This document shows, piece by piece, positions 1 through 8,765 of a stretch of 64,000 nucleotides of DNA. The stretch is from positions 248,001-312,000 of the forward strand of contig JADKIZ010000002.1 of assembly GCA_016722445.1 (NCBI GenBank), written 5' to 3'. The DNA comes from Flavobacteriales bacterium. Lineage in GTDB: Bacteria > Bacteroidota > Bacteroidia > Flavobacteriales_D > Sanyastnellaceae. Each line of letters opens with the position of its first letter. The stretch's first letter is position 1. Under the pieces are notes generated by a model. That model was given only the letters and a program-made list of their open reading frames with translations, did no database searches and had not been told where the DNA came from. Position numbers and translations under genes: made by a program.

Positions 1-160
1 AATGACAGGCGCTATAACCAACAGAAATCAGCACCAATTTATCTTCATCGCGAGCCTTCTTCCAAGCATCTTCGTGCCAGGCAAACCAATGCACCGGATT
101 GTCCTTGTGCTGAAGCAGGTATGGACTTGTTTCAGCATCAAGGTGGTTTTTGCCTTCCAT
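1..160 (-). CDS. DUF255 / YyaL-type thioredoxin-fold protein, N-terminal part only
   Basis: Reading the minus strand from ATG at 160 to the window edge gives about 53 residues. They include SPYLLQHKDNPVHWFAWHE and LISVGYSACH, which match the start of the DUF255 family (YyaL, related to human SPATA20), where the pattern is SPYLLQH..NPVDWYPW followed by GYSxCHWC. The family has an N-terminal thioredoxin-like domain and a C-terminal alpha/alpha-barrel resembling N-acylglucosamine 2-epimerase, usually about 650-700 residues. Its biochemical role is poorly defined. The window cuts the gene just before the second Cys of the expected CHWC motif. The start codon lies one base after the stop of the upstream thioredoxin gene (162-1520), so the two are probably co-transcribed, a pairing that suits a shared redox or folding role (inference). 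Confidence 0.85.
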   Translation of the reverse strand, partial: MEGKNHLDAETSPYLLQHKDNPVHWFAWHEDAWKKARDEDKLVLISVGYSACH

Positions 161-161
161 G

Positions 162-1520
162 TTATTTTACTTCCTTTAGTAGTTCATCGAGAATAGCCTC
201 GAGATTGCTTCGCTGAATCATTCGACGCAGAATAACACCGTTTCGATCAACGGCCATCAAGGTCGGAGTGCTTGGAACCGGAAAGCGGCTATTGAAATTC
301 TGACGTGGTGAAGCATCGAGATAAACATTCATCCAAGGCACTTCATCACCTATGGCAACAGGTTTCCAGATATCCACTGTTTTATCTGTGCCAATGGCAT
401 AAACTTCCACACCCAACGCGTGATATTTTTCATAAATCTTCTTCAGTTCAGGTTTGAATTCTCTGCAATGCGAACAATTCGTTTTCCAAAACATGATGAT
501 GGTGATTTTGTTTTTCGCGCAGACATCTTTCAATCCAATTTGTTTTCCATTGACATCTGGAAGATTGAGAAACTCAATGGTATTGCCAGGTTTACAGTGA
601 TCCAGTGCCGTCAATAACTTTCGCGTCTCTGCAGTGGTGTGATCATTTTCCGTACAATCGGAAGAATACCATGTCAGAAAATAAGTGAGTGCTTCTTCAT
701 CTTTATGATCGATGAGTTTATCGAGCATAAAACGAAACAACCATGCAGAAACAGTTTCATCGGCCAAGCCTTTGGTCATGATCTGATCGATGTATTCTTC
801 CGCACGGTGATTTGTATTGAAATATTCGTAGTGAAGATTCAATTTGCGGATGGTACCAATGTGATAGAGGATGTTTTTATCGCGAAAAGGCACGATATCA
901 CATTGATGTTTGGCGTTAAAAGCGAGAATGCTATCCACTGAAAGTGTCGTCTGTTGCCAAGCCGGTGCTACTGGAGCACCAAGTAGTTTGCACAGAAATG
1001 AGGCGGTGTATGTTTTTGGAAATGCTTTGGAAATAGAATCACAAAGCATCAAAAAATCGCGTTCACGTTGCAAGTATTTGAGCTCGGTGCGAATTAGATT
1101 ATCCGGGTTCAAAGTAAGTTGGTTATACGCCGGCATCAGTTTCGCATAAGGTTCGGACTCGATGTTGCCAACGATATTGATTGGACTTTTTTTCAGCAAA
1201 GAATAATCGGTTTCGATGCGAAGATTCGGTTTACCAAGTAAATCAGGTCCGATCAAAAAATCTCCCCATTTCTCCGGATCGGAAGAAATTCTGACCCGAT
1301 ACTGACCGGGATGATCGAAATTGACCATGCTATTCAACTTCCCTTCCGCGTCTAATTCCTTACTCCACATATTTTTCCAGCCATCCTCAAAGAAATATTC
1401 AAGGATCAATTTCGAAGTGGCAGGCGCGTTCTTGACATGAAAGCTCACATTATCCTGAGCGCTCAGCATATTAGAAATAAAAAAGATCAACAACAATAAA
1501 GTACTCCTCATCTCGGCCAT
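162..1520 (-). CDS. Exported TlpA/ResA-like thioredoxin family protein
   Basis: A 452-residue protein. A hydrophobic stretch at residues 5-21 ending in LSAQ looks like a signal peptide, so MRSTLLLL (residue 4) is an equally good start. Residues 22-300 resemble the divergent N-terminal region (DUF4369/DUF5106 type) seen in many Bacteroidota TlpA-like proteins. Residues about 310-450 form a thioredoxin/AhpC-TSA domain with the redox motif CSHC at 349-352, preceded by IIMFWKTN. Such proteins act in the periplasm as thiol-disulfide reductases, for example in cytochrome c or envelope protein maturation; the substrate here is not visible. One base separates its stop from the next minus-strand gene. 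Confidence 0.85.
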   Translation of the reverse strand: MAEMRSTLLLLIFFISNMLSAQDNVSFHVKNAPATSKLILEYFFEDGWKNMWSKELDAEGKLNSMVNFDHPGQYRVRISSDPEKWGDFLIGPDLLGKPNLRIETDYSLLKKSPINIVGNIESEPYAKLMPAYNQLTLNPDNLIRTELKYLQRERDFLMLCDSISKAFPKTYTASFLCKLLGAPVAPAWQQTTLSVDSILAFNAKHQCDIVPFRDKNILYHIGTIRKLNLHYEYFNTNHRAEEYIDQIMTKGLADETVSAWLFRFMLDKLIDHKDEEALTYFLTWYSSDCTENDHTTAETRKLLTALDHCKPGNTIEFLNLPDVNGKQIGLKDVCAKNKITIIMFWKTNCSHCREFKPELKKIYEKYHALGVEVYAIGTDKTVDIWKPVAIGDEVPWMNVYLDASPRQNFNSRFPVPSTPTLMAVDRNGVILRRMIQRSNLEAILDELLKEVK

Positions 1521-1609
1521 TTATTTGAGTTGGGAAAATTACTTCCTCTCAAGCAATAATGGAACCAGAAAGAAAAAGTGAGATTTAAACCACCCTGATT
1601 TTTCTGTAT

Positions 1610-1638
1610 TTGAAATAACCCTAGCGCCCTTAATTTCG
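1610..1638 (+). promoter_or_regulatory. Putative Bacteroidota sigma-A promoter for glyA
   Basis: TTG at 1610-1612, an 18-nt spacer, then TAATTTCG at 1631-1638. This differs from the Bacteroidota -7 consensus TAnnTTTG at one position. The glyA ATG follows 17 nt later. Seen by eye only; no transcript evidence. Confidence 0.45.
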
Positions 1639-1655
1639 TCAGCAAAATCAAACCC

Positions 1656-2945
1656 ATGGATCAAAAGGTATTCGACCTCATCAATCAGGAACACAACCGA
1701 CAAAAACACGGCATTGAACTCATTGCTTCTGAAAACTTTGTAAGTGATCAAGTGATGCGAGCCATGGGTTCAGTTCTGACCAATAAATATGCAGAAGGAC
1801 TTCCGGGAAAACGCTATTACGGTGGATGTGAAGTGGTGGATGAGGTGGAACAATTGGCCATTGACCGTCTTAAAGAATTGTTTGGTGCAGAATGGGCCAA
1901 TGTGCAGCCTCACTCCGGCGCCAATGCCAACAGTGCTGTAATGCTCGCATGCCTGAAGCCCGGCGATACCATTATGGGACTTGACCTTTCACAAGGTGGT
2001 CACCTCACGCATGGTTCCCCGGTGAATTATTCGGGAAAATTATACCGTCCTGTTTTTTATGGCGTTGATCGAGAGTCAGGTCGTGTCGACATGAATCTGG
2101 TGGAAGAAATTGCTCATCGGGAAAAGCCAAAACTATTGATATGCGGTGCTTCCGCATACAGTCGGGATTGGGATTATAAACGTTTTCGAGAAATTGCTGA
2201 TTCGGTTGGCGCTTTACTCATGGCGGATGTTTCGCATCCCGCTGGACTCATTGCCAAAGGACTTCTCAATGATCCGCTTCAACATTGCCATATCGTGACA
2301 ACCACGACCCACAAGACACTTCGAGGTCCTCGTGGTGGCGTGATCATGATTGGTAAAGATTTCGAAAATCCATTTGGCATTAAAACTCCCAAAGGCGAAA
2401 TACGCATGATGTCTTCTCTGCTCGACAGCGGTGTTTTCCCTGGAATGCAGGGCGGACCGCTGGAACACGTGATTGCAGCAAAAGCAGTGGCTTTTGGTGA
2501 GGCTCTGCAACCATCATTCAAAACATATGGCATTCAGGTGATGAAAAATGCGGCAGCGCTTTCCAATGCATTGATATCACGTGGATATCAAATTGTGAGC
2601 GGTGGAACCGACAACCATTGTTTCCTCATTGACCTCAGAAATAAAAACATCACCGGTAAAGAAGCTGATGCAGTTTTGATTTCAGCAGATATTACTGTAA
2701 ATAAAAACATGGTGCCATATGACGATAAATCTCCTATGGTAACCAGTGGAATTCGCATAGGAACACCAGCAATCACCACCCGCGGACTCAGAGAAAATGA
2801 TATGGAAACGGTAGCTTCATTGATTGATGAAGTTCTGACGGGACGTCATCAACAAGCCACCATTGAAGGCGTCAGAAAGAAAGTGAATGAGATGATGCAC
2901 AGTCTTCCTTTATTTGCAGCTACTGCGGAAACTTCTGTTGTTTAA
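1656..2945 (+). CDS. glyA: Serine hydroxymethyltransferase
   Basis: 429 residues, the normal length for bacterial SHMT. The enzyme is PLP-dependent and cytosolic; it interconverts serine plus tetrahydrofolate with glycine plus 5,10-methylene-THF and feeds one-carbon units to purine, thymidylate and methionine synthesis. Family motifs are clear: GIELIASENFVS at 19-30, NKYAEGLPGKRYYGGCE at 43-59, QPHSGANAN at 84-92, and the PLP-binding TTTTHKTLRGPRGG with Schiff-base lysine K220. The ATG at 1656 follows a plausible promoter. The next gene begins 17 nt after the stop, so glyA may head the 1656-5527 transcription unit. Confidence 0.97.
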   Translation: MDQKVFDLINQEHNRQKHGIELIASENFVSDQVMRAMGSVLTNKYAEGLPGKRYYGGCEVVDEVEQLAIDRLKELFGAEWANVQPHSGANANSAVMLACLKPGDTIMGLDLSQGGHLTHGSPVNYSGKLYRPVFYGVDRESGRVDMNLVEEIAHREKPKLLICGASAYSRDWDYKRFREIADSVGALLMADVSHPAGLIAKGLLNDPLQHCHIVTTTTHKTLRGPRGGVIMIGKDFENPFGIKTPKGEIRMMSSLLDSGVFPGMQGGPLEHVIAAKAVAFGEALQPSFKTYGIQVMKNAAALSNALISRGYQIVSGGTDNHCFLIDLRNKNITGKEADAVLISADITVNKNMVPYDDKSPMVTSGIRIGTPAITTRGLRENDMETVASLIDEVLTGRHQQATIEGVRKKVNEMMHSLPLFAATAETSVV

Positions 2946-2962
2946 AATTGTTATTGCATCAT

Positions 2963-4267
2963 ATGATCGCACAAATACTATTTGTCATTTTACTTGGCGT
3001 TGCCGGATATCTCGCGTGGAAGCGATTTTCATTCGTTCGACGCAATATTTTCCTCGGTCGTGATATAACCGTAGAGGGTGACACTTCAGAACGCTGGAAT
3101 ACCATGTTCCGCGTTGCATTGGGACAAGGAAAAATGTTTACGCGACCTCTCGCCGCAGTGATGCATGTATTTATTTATGTCGGTTTTGTCATCATCAATA
3201 TTGAGTTACTCGAAATTGTAGTGGACGGTATCTTCGGAACACATCGCGTGTTGTCGTTCTTGGGTAGTTTCTACAATTTCCTGATTGGCAGTTTTGAATA
3301 TCTCGCAGTGCTCGTTCTCTTATCATGTGTGGTGTTTTTGCTCCGCAGAAATGTGCAGAAACTCAAGCGCCTCAATATGCGTGAACTAGCCAAGTGGCCT
3401 ACCACAGATGCGAACCTCATTCTCATCACGGAGATTCTCCTCATGACAGCATTCCTCAAAATGAATGCAGCAGATTATATCCTGCAATCACGAGGAGCTG
3501 AACATTATATCACGGCGGGTGCATTTCCTGTATCGTCACATCTTGCAACATGGATGGATGGATACAGCAATGGCACACTCATCTTCGTTGAACGTTTTTG
3601 CTGGTGGTTTCACATTATCGGTATCCTCGGATTTCTGGTGTATGTTACCTACTCCAAACACCTTCACATCATTTTGGCATTTCCAAATACATATTATAGC
3701 AAACTGAAACCTGCAGGTGAAATCAATAACCTGCAATCAGTAACCAATGAAGTAAAACTCATGCTGGATCCCTCCGCAGCAGTTCCTCCTTCCGATGGCA
3801 CACCGCAACGATTCGGCGTGAAGGATGTGACGGATCTGAGCTGGGTACAATTGCTCAATGCATACAGTTGTACCGAATGTGGAAGATGCACTTCAGAATG
3901 TCCGGCCAACCAGACGGGTAAACTTTTATCACCACGAAAAATCATGATGGACACACGTGACCGATTGGAAGAAGTGGGAAATAAAATGGATGCCAACGGT
4001 GGCAAATGGGAGGACGATGGACGTTCCCTCCTGCGCGATTACATCAGTGAAGAAGAACTTTGGGCATGTACTACTTGCAACGCTTGTACGAATGCTTGTC
4101 CAATCAACATCAATCCGATGGAGATCATTGTAGATCTCAGGAGATACCTCATCATGGAGGAAAGTAAATCTCCTGAGAGCATTACGACGATGTTCAACAA
4201 CATTGAAAATAACGGCGCACCCTGGGCAATGAGTGCATCTGACCGCGATCAGTGGAGAAACAGCTAA
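2963..4267 (+). CDS. Membrane-bound HdrC-like protein with two 4Fe-4S clusters
   Basis: I place the start at ATG 2963 (MIAQILFVILLG), giving 434 residues; an in-frame TTG at 2948 would add five. The N-terminal two thirds carry about five hydrophobic segments with histidines inside or beside them (AVMHVFIYVGF, WWFHIIGILGF, SKHLHIILAF). This resembles the NarI/DsrM/HmeC-type heme-b quinone-interacting domain. The C-terminal part has two ferredoxin motifs, CTECGRCTSECP near residue 303 and CTTCNACTNACP near 369. The layout suggests membrane electron transfer between quinone and a soluble partner. That partner is probably the HdrB-like protein at 4730-5527, with only a small HAD gene between them. 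Physiological donor and acceptor are unknown. Confidence 0.85.
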   Translation: MIAQILFVILLGVAGYLAWKRFSFVRRNIFLGRDITVEGDTSERWNTMFRVALGQGKMFTRPLAAVMHVFIYVGFVIINIELLEIVVDGIFGTHRVLSFLGSFYNFLIGSFEYLAVLVLLSCVVFLLRRNVQKLKRLNMRELAKWPTTDANLILITEILLMTAFLKMNAADYILQSRGAEHYITAGAFPVSSHLATWMDGYSNGTLIFVERFCWWFHIIGILGFLVYVTYSKHLHIILAFPNTYYSKLKPAGEINNLQSVTNEVKLMLDPSAAVPPSDGTPQRFGVKDVTDLSWVQLLNAYSCTECGRCTSECPANQTGKLLSPRKIMMDTRDRLEEVGNKMDANGGKWEDDGRSLLRDYISEEELWACTTCNACTNACPININPMEIIVDLRRYLIMEESKSPESITTMFNNIENNGAPWAMSASDRDQWRNS

Positions 4268-4281
4268 TCCAAAACAACGAC

Positions 4282-4701
4282 ATGGCAGAACTTATTGAAT
4301 CCCTTGAAGAGGACGGCAAAAGAAAATCACCGGTATTGCCGGCGAATCTCAAGAATTTTTTGATTGATATCGACGGAACAGTTGGTGAAGATATTCCGAA
4401 TGAAGAACCCGAACGTATGGAAGATGCAGCTGTTTATCCCGATGCGCTTCAGAAGTGCAATCAGTGGTTTGATGAAGGGCATATCATTTATTTTTTCACT
4501 TCACGTACGGAAGCACATCGCGATGTAACAGAACGTTGGTTGAAAAAAAGCGGATTCCAATACCACGGAATCATCTTCGGAAAACCACGTGGAGGTAATT
4601 ATCACTGGATCGATAATCACCTGGTGAGGGCAACGCGATTTGAAGGAAAATTCACCGACTTTGTTGAAAAGGAAGTTACTGTGCAGGTATTTCGAGATTA
4701 A
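4282..4701 (+). CDS. Short HAD-superfamily phosphatase-like protein
   Basis: About 139 residues from ATG 4282; an upstream in-frame ATG at 4252 would overlap the preceding gene by 16 nt. The HAD motif I signature is FLIDIDGTVGED near residue 27 (DxDGT). Motif II is likely FFTSRTE, and a C-terminal acidic motif is present in YHWIDNH. In Bacteroidota this short family is often labelled phosphoheptose isomerase in databases, but the sequence is HAD-like, not SIS-domain, so that name is probably wrong. The substrate is unknown. It sits between the two Hdr-like redox genes and is presumably co-transcribed with them. Confidence 0.75.
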   Translation: MAELIESLEEDGKRKSPVLPANLKNFLIDIDGTVGEDIPNEEPERMEDAAVYPDALQKCNQWFDEGHIIYFFTSRTEAHRDVTERWLKKSGFQYHGIIFGKPRGGNYHWIDNHLVRATRFEGKFTDFVEKEVTVQVFRD

Positions 4702-4729
4702 TAAAAACGACACGACAGAACATCATCAC

Positions 4730-5527
4730 ATGAGTGAACTGAAAGTAAAGACCATGGCTGAATGCCTTGCCAGCGGCGAGGTTCCTGAAATTCTATTTTG
4801 GGTTGGATGCGCGGGAAGTTTCGACGACCGTGCAAAAAAAATTACCAAGGCCATTGCGCGAATACTCAATCATTGCAATGTTTCATTTGCGATTCTGGGT
4901 GGAGAAGAATCTTGCACCGGAGATCCTGCAAAACGTGCAGGAAATGAATTTTTATTTCAGATGATGGCGATGCAAAACATCCAGGTGTTGAATGGATATG
5001 AAGTAAAAAAAATTGTAACCGGTTGTCCGCATTGCTTCAATACCTTGAAGAATGAATATCCCAATCTGGGTGGCCAATACGAAGTGTTGCATCATACGCA
5101 GCTCATCAATCAACTGATTAAAGAGGGAAAAATCACCATCCAAGGCGGTGGATCATTTTCTGGAAAACGAATCACGTTCCATGATCCTTGTTACCTCGGA
5201 CGCGGCAACAACGTGTATGAAGCACCACGTGAAGTTCTGCAAAATCTCGATGCAGAATTGGTGGAAATGAAACGCAGCCGTGCACATGGTTTGTGTTGCG
5301 GTGCGGGTGGAGCACAGATGTTCAAAGAAGCCGAACCCGGCAACAAGGAAGTAAATGTCGAACGTACTGAAGATGCCCTCGAAACTTCTCCAAACGTTAT
5401 TGCAGCTGGATGTCCATTCTGCAACACCATGCTCACCGATGGTGTAAAACATTTCGAAAAAGAAAATTCCATTGCCGTGAAAGATGTGGCGGAGATTGTT
5501 GTTGAGGCGGGGGGGCTGGGAAATTAA
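4730..5527 (+). CDS. HdrB-like (Fe-S)-binding protein with two CCG domains
   Basis: 265 residues from ATG 4730. An upstream in-frame start at 4640 would overlap the HAD gene by about 60 nt and lacks family similarity. Cysteine-rich motifs are WVGCAGSFDDRA and CPHCFNTL in the first half, then FHDPCYLGRGNN, GLCCGAGG and AGCPFCNTML in the second. These are the paired CCG domains of HdrB, GlpC and LutA-type proteins, which hold a non-cubane 4Fe-4S cluster at a disulfide or quinone-linked redox site. With the membrane HdrC-like protein upstream it probably forms a two-part redox complex. The reaction cannot be told from sequence. Confidence 0.88.
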   Translation: MSELKVKTMAECLASGEVPEILFWVGCAGSFDDRAKKITKAIARILNHCNVSFAILGGEESCTGDPAKRAGNEFLFQMMAMQNIQVLNGYEVKKIVTGCPHCFNTLKNEYPNLGGQYEVLHHTQLINQLIKEGKITIQGGGSFSGKRITFHDPCYLGRGNNVYEAPREVLQNLDAELVEMKRSRAHGLCCGAGGAQMFKEAEPGNKEVNVERTEDALETSPNVIAAGCPFCNTMLTDGVKHFEKENSIAVKDVAEIVVEAGGLGN

Positions 5528-5534
5528 CTGGCTT

Positions 5535-5566
5535 GGTTCAAGGTTCAATGCGCAAAGTTCAAAGTT
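5535..5566. repeat. Degenerate heptamer tandem repeat (AGTTCAA family)
   Basis: Consecutive 7-mers read ggttcaa, ggttcaa, tgcgcaa, agttcaa, agttg. The unit is the reverse complement, rotated, of the aactttg array at 5756-5786. Confidence 0.75.
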
Positions 5567-5755
5567 GCGCCAATATTTGGTTGCGCTCAAAAATGATTTG
5601 GTGCAATAAATATTACATCGCTTCAAGAAGAATCAAAAAAACAGTATCCTCTGCTAAACCACTGCGCCCCCTGTGTTGAAACCAACTACACCGAAGGCGT
5701 CCCACGTCGAAGGTCGAGAAGGAGATTCTTTACAATTGAGTATTTCTTACCTGTC

Positions 5756-5786
5756 AACTTTGAACTTTGAACCTTGAACTTTGAAC
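5756..5786. repeat. Heptamer tandem repeat (AACTTTG)n
   Basis: Units aactttg, aactttg, aaccttg, aactttg, then aac. They lie in inverted orientation to the array at 5535-5566. The final unit supplies the TTG used as the -33 element of the putative fabG promoter. Confidence 0.85.
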
Positions 5787-5811
5787 ATCCCGTCTGACAA
5801 GGTTATATTTG
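5781..5811 (+). promoter_or_regulatory. Putative Bacteroidota promoter for fabG
   Basis: TTG at 5781-5783, a 20-nt spacer, then TATATTTG at 5804-5811, an exact TAnnTTTG match. The fabG ATG lies 26 nt downstream. The -33 TTG is the end of the last AACTTTG repeat unit. Confidence 0.6.
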
Positions 5812-5837
5812 ACCATTCAAAGCAATTCTAAACTTCT

Positions 5838-6584
5838 ATGAAACTACTCGAAGGAAAAGTAGCCATCATCACTGGCGCATCGCGCGGTATCGGCAAAGGC
5901 ATCGCTGAAAAATTCATCGATCATGGTGCTAAGGTGATCTTCACCTATGCAAGCAGTGAAGAAAAAGCACGGGCACTTGAAGCCGAACTTGCAGCGAAAG
6001 GTGGTGTTGCCAAAGGATATAAAAGTGATGCAGCTGACTTTGCAGCAGCGCATACCCTTATTGATGATGTGGTGCGTGATTTTGGCACTGTGGACATTTT
6101 GGTCAATAATGCAGGTATCACCCGCGATAATCTACTGATGAGAATGACGGAAGAACATTGGGATGAAATCATGCGCGTGAATCTGAAATCCGTATTCAAT
6201 CTGACCAAGGCCGTGATCAAACCCATGCTTAAAGCCCGAGCAGGCAGCATCATCAACATGAGTTCTGTAGTCGGTGTAAAAGGCAATGCAGGCCAGGCAA
6301 ACTATGCAGCTTCCAAAGCCGGAATCATCGGTTTCACAAAAAGTGTTGCAGCCGAACTTGGTTCGCGCAATATTCGTTGCAATGCCATTGCACCTGGATT
6401 TATAGAGACTGAAATGACCGGAGCCCTTGATGAAAAAACCGTTCAGGAATGGCGCAATGCCATCCCGCTGAAACGTGGTGGTTCACCCGACGATGTCGCC
6501 AACGCCACATTGTTCCTGGCTTCCGACATGAGTTCTTATATCACAGGTCAAACGCTGCATGTTTGCGGTGGTATGTTGATGTAA
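5838..6584 (+). CDS. fabG: 3-oxoacyl-ACP reductase
   Basis: 248 residues, a classical short-chain dehydrogenase/reductase. The Rossmann glycine motif GASRGIGKG lies at about 13-21, NNAGITRDN is the second cofactor motif, and the catalytic triad is Ser of MSSVVG, Tyr and Lys of YAASK. The C-terminus GGMLM is typical of FabG. It reduces 3-oxoacyl-ACP to 3-hydroxyacyl-ACP with NADPH in fatty acid elongation. Other SDRs can look similar, but length and motifs fit FabG closely. It starts after its own probable promoter; the next gene begins 35 nt downstream on the same strand. Confidence 0.9.
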   Translation: MKLLEGKVAIITGASRGIGKGIAEKFIDHGAKVIFTYASSEEKARALEAELAAKGGVAKGYKSDAADFAAAHTLIDDVVRDFGTVDILVNNAGITRDNLLMRMTEEHWDEIMRVNLKSVFNLTKAVIKPMLKARAGSIINMSSVVGVKGNAGQANYAASKAGIIGFTKSVAAELGSRNIRCNAIAPGFIETEMTGALDEKTVQEWRNAIPLKRGGSPDDVANATLFLASDMSSYITGQTLHVCGGMLM

Positions 6585-6619
6585 TTTTCACAAACATTTT
6601 TTTAAGCGAGAGATAATAG

Positions 6620-8707
6620 ATGTCGATCATAACTCAGGCTCCTGTATGGCTCATAGTCATTTGTATCATCGCAGGTGCTGCATATGCCGGTGCACTCTAT
6701 TTCAAAGACCGATTTAACCGTACTTATGGCACAACACTGGCAACGGTGCTCGGCCTTTTTCGATTTGCATGCGTAACCATACTCGCCATTTTCCTGCTGA
6801 AACCACTCATACGACTGATCAGCTACGATGTAGAAAAACCTGTTATCGTCATTGCTCAGGACGATTCAGAATCCATCGTAGTAGGTAAAGATTCGTCGTA
6901 TTACCGCAACGAGTATGCGAACAAACTTCGTGAGCTTGTCACCCAATTTGGAGATGACTACGAAATAAAAACACTTCATTTCGGGGATCAAGTTTCAGAA
7001 GGATTGGATTCACTTTCTTTTACAGATCAGCTTACTGATTTCTCAGGACTGCTTGACGAAATCTACACCAGATACAGCGGAAGAAACCTTGGTGCCATCA
7101 TCATCGCATCGGATGGATTGTACAACAAAGGAAGCAATCCGGTTTTTGCTTACAAAAAACTCAATGTACCAGTCTATACTGTCGCTCTCGGTGATACCAC
7201 GGTTTACAAAGACATTCTAATATCAGAAGTTGCAACAAACAGACTGGCCTACCTCGGCAATAAGTTTCCAATGGAAATCACCGTTGAAGGAAGAAAAGCA
7301 GCAGGTGCAAATGCAGTCCTCACTGTTTCGAAAAAAGGAAATGTGCTTCACAGCTCAAACATTGCTTTCAGCGGCGATCGTTACACCACAACCATTCCGC
7401 TCACCTTCGATGCAACAGAAACAGGATTACAAAAATATTCGGTACATCTCAGTGGTATTGATGGTGAAATGACCCTTGCGAATAATCACAAAGATGTTTT
7501 TATCGATGTGTTGGACAGCAGACAAAAGGTCCTGATCCTCGCATATGCGCCACATCCGGACATCAACGCCATGCGCGACGCAATTGCGAGCAATGAAAGC
7601 TACAAAGTAGATGTCAAACTAGCGAAAGATTTCAACGGAAACATCAATGAATACAGCCTGGTGATTTTTCATCAACTTCCTGCTGCCGGATCGATGGGAC
7701 AAAGCATTATCACCAATGCGCTGGAACAAAAAATTCCATCTTTGTTTGTTTGGGGAAATGCAACAGATTACAACGCCTTCAACAAAATGAATCTCGGTTA
7801 TTCTTTGAATGGTTACATGAATAACGCAACAGATATAGGTGGATACTTCGCGGAAGAATTTACCTTGTTTACATTGGATGAACAGGTGAGAAACATGTTT
7901 CGCAATATGCCTCCACTTACTGTTCCATTCGGTGATTATACTTTCAGTCCGGGTGTTAGTCCATTGATCTATCAACAAGTTGGACAAATCAAAACACGCA
8001 AACCACTGATATCATTCAACAAGGTGAATGACACCAAAGTCGGACTCATTGCAGGCGAAGGTATCTGGCGATGGAAGCTTACCGCATTTCAGCAATTCGA
8101 ATCACATGATGCATTTCATCAACTGATCACGAAACTGGTGCAATACTCATCAGCGAAAGAAGATAAAAGCCTGCTTCGTGTGAATGGTAAAAATGATTTT
8201 TATGAAAACGAACAAATCATTTTTGATGCAGAACTCTACAACCAAAGCTATGAAGCCATTACCAACAAAGAAATTGGCATGCGCATCATCAGTGAGGATG
8301 GAAAAGAATACAACTATCTCTTCTCGGTGACAGGAAACCGGTATAGACTTAACGCAGGTCAGCTACCTGTAGGTAACTACAACTACGAGGCTTCTGTGAA
8401 TGGCGAATCAACCATACCGAAAGAACGCGGAGAATTCAGCATAAGTCCACTGCAGTTGGAAGTCGTTCATACCATTGCTGACCACAGACTCATGTACCAA
8501 CTCGCAGCCGATAACAACGGCGAAATGATTTATCCATCTGCATTATCATCGTTGACAGAGTTGATCAAAAACAAGAAAGACATTGTCTCTGTATCTTATG
8601 AAAACAAACAGTTGAATGAACTCATCAACTATCGTTGGATTCTCGCATTGATTCTACTTTTGCTTAGTGCTGAATGGTTGTTGAGGAAGCGAGCGGGAAC
8701 TTATTGA
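6620..8707 (+). CDS. Membrane protein with VWA-like domain
   Basis: 695 residues. Two hydrophobic segments at about 8-28 and 42-68 precede a von Willebrand A-like domain. The MIDAS metal motif DxSxS is intact (DDSES, D81-S83-S85) and IIIASDG supplies a second acidic loop. The middle (about 220-640) is a long extracytoplasmic region with Ig-like or CARDB-like character, and a C-terminal helix (WILALILLLLSAEWLL) is followed by RKR. The architecture resembles uncharacterised Bacteroidota VWA membrane proteins and, more distantly, BatA-type proteins. VWA domains bind protein ligands through the metal, and the two anchoring ends suggest an envelope scaffold. No specific function is recognised. Confidence 0.75.
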   Translation: MSIITQAPVWLIVICIIAGAAYAGALYFKDRFNRTYGTTLATVLGLFRFACVTILAIFLLKPLIRLISYDVEKPVIVIAQDDSESIVVGKDSSYYRNEYANKLRELVTQFGDDYEIKTLHFGDQVSEGLDSLSFTDQLTDFSGLLDEIYTRYSGRNLGAIIIASDGLYNKGSNPVFAYKKLNVPVYTVALGDTTVYKDILISEVATNRLAYLGNKFPMEITVEGRKAAGANAVLTVSKKGNVLHSSNIAFSGDRYTTTIPLTFDATETGLQKYSVHLSGIDGEMTLANNHKDVFIDVLDSRQKVLILAYAPHPDINAMRDAIASNESYKVDVKLAKDFNGNINEYSLVIFHQLPAAGSMGQSIITNALEQKIPSLFVWGNATDYNAFNKMNLGYSLNGYMNNATDIGGYFAEEFTLFTLDEQVRNMFRNMPPLTVPFGDYTFSPGVSPLIYQQVGQIKTRKPLISFNKVNDTKVGLIAGEGIWRWKLTAFQQFESHDAFHQLITKLVQYSSAKEDKSLLRVNGKNDFYENEQIIFDAELYNQSYEAITNKEIGMRIISEDGKEYNYLFSVTGNRYRLNAGQLPVGNYNYEASVNGESTIPKERGEFSISPLQLEVVHTIADHRLMYQLAADNNGEMIYPSALSSLTELIKNKKDIVSVSYENKQLNELINYRWILALILLLLSAEWLLRKRAGTY

Positions 8708-8739
8708 ATTATGAATTATGAAGTATGAAGTATGAATTG
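8706..8739. repeat. Short heptamer repeat (GAATTAT/GAAGTAT)
   Basis: gaattat, gaattat, gaagtat, gaagtat, gaattgg immediately after the stop of the VWA-like gene, in the same orientation as the array at 10421-10483 and opposite to the one at 9674-9791. Confidence 0.75.
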
Positions 8740-8765
8740 GGAGAGATGACCGAATAAATTTCTGA

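Larger units (their letters stand above)
5528..5837. other. Gene-free spacer bounded by inverted heptamer repeats
   Basis: 310 nt with no credible ORF. Left edge: period-7 repeats with unit ggttcaa/agttcaa (5535-5566). Right edge: the opposite orientation, unit aactttg (5756-5786). About 190 nt of unrelated sequence lie between. The right arm overlaps the probable fabG promoter. Confidence 0.7.

Noticed and set aside
5153..5626. 157-codon minus-strand frame opposite the HdrB-like gene
   Set aside because: Shadow of the CCG-domain coding sequence; no start context and its translation resembles no family.
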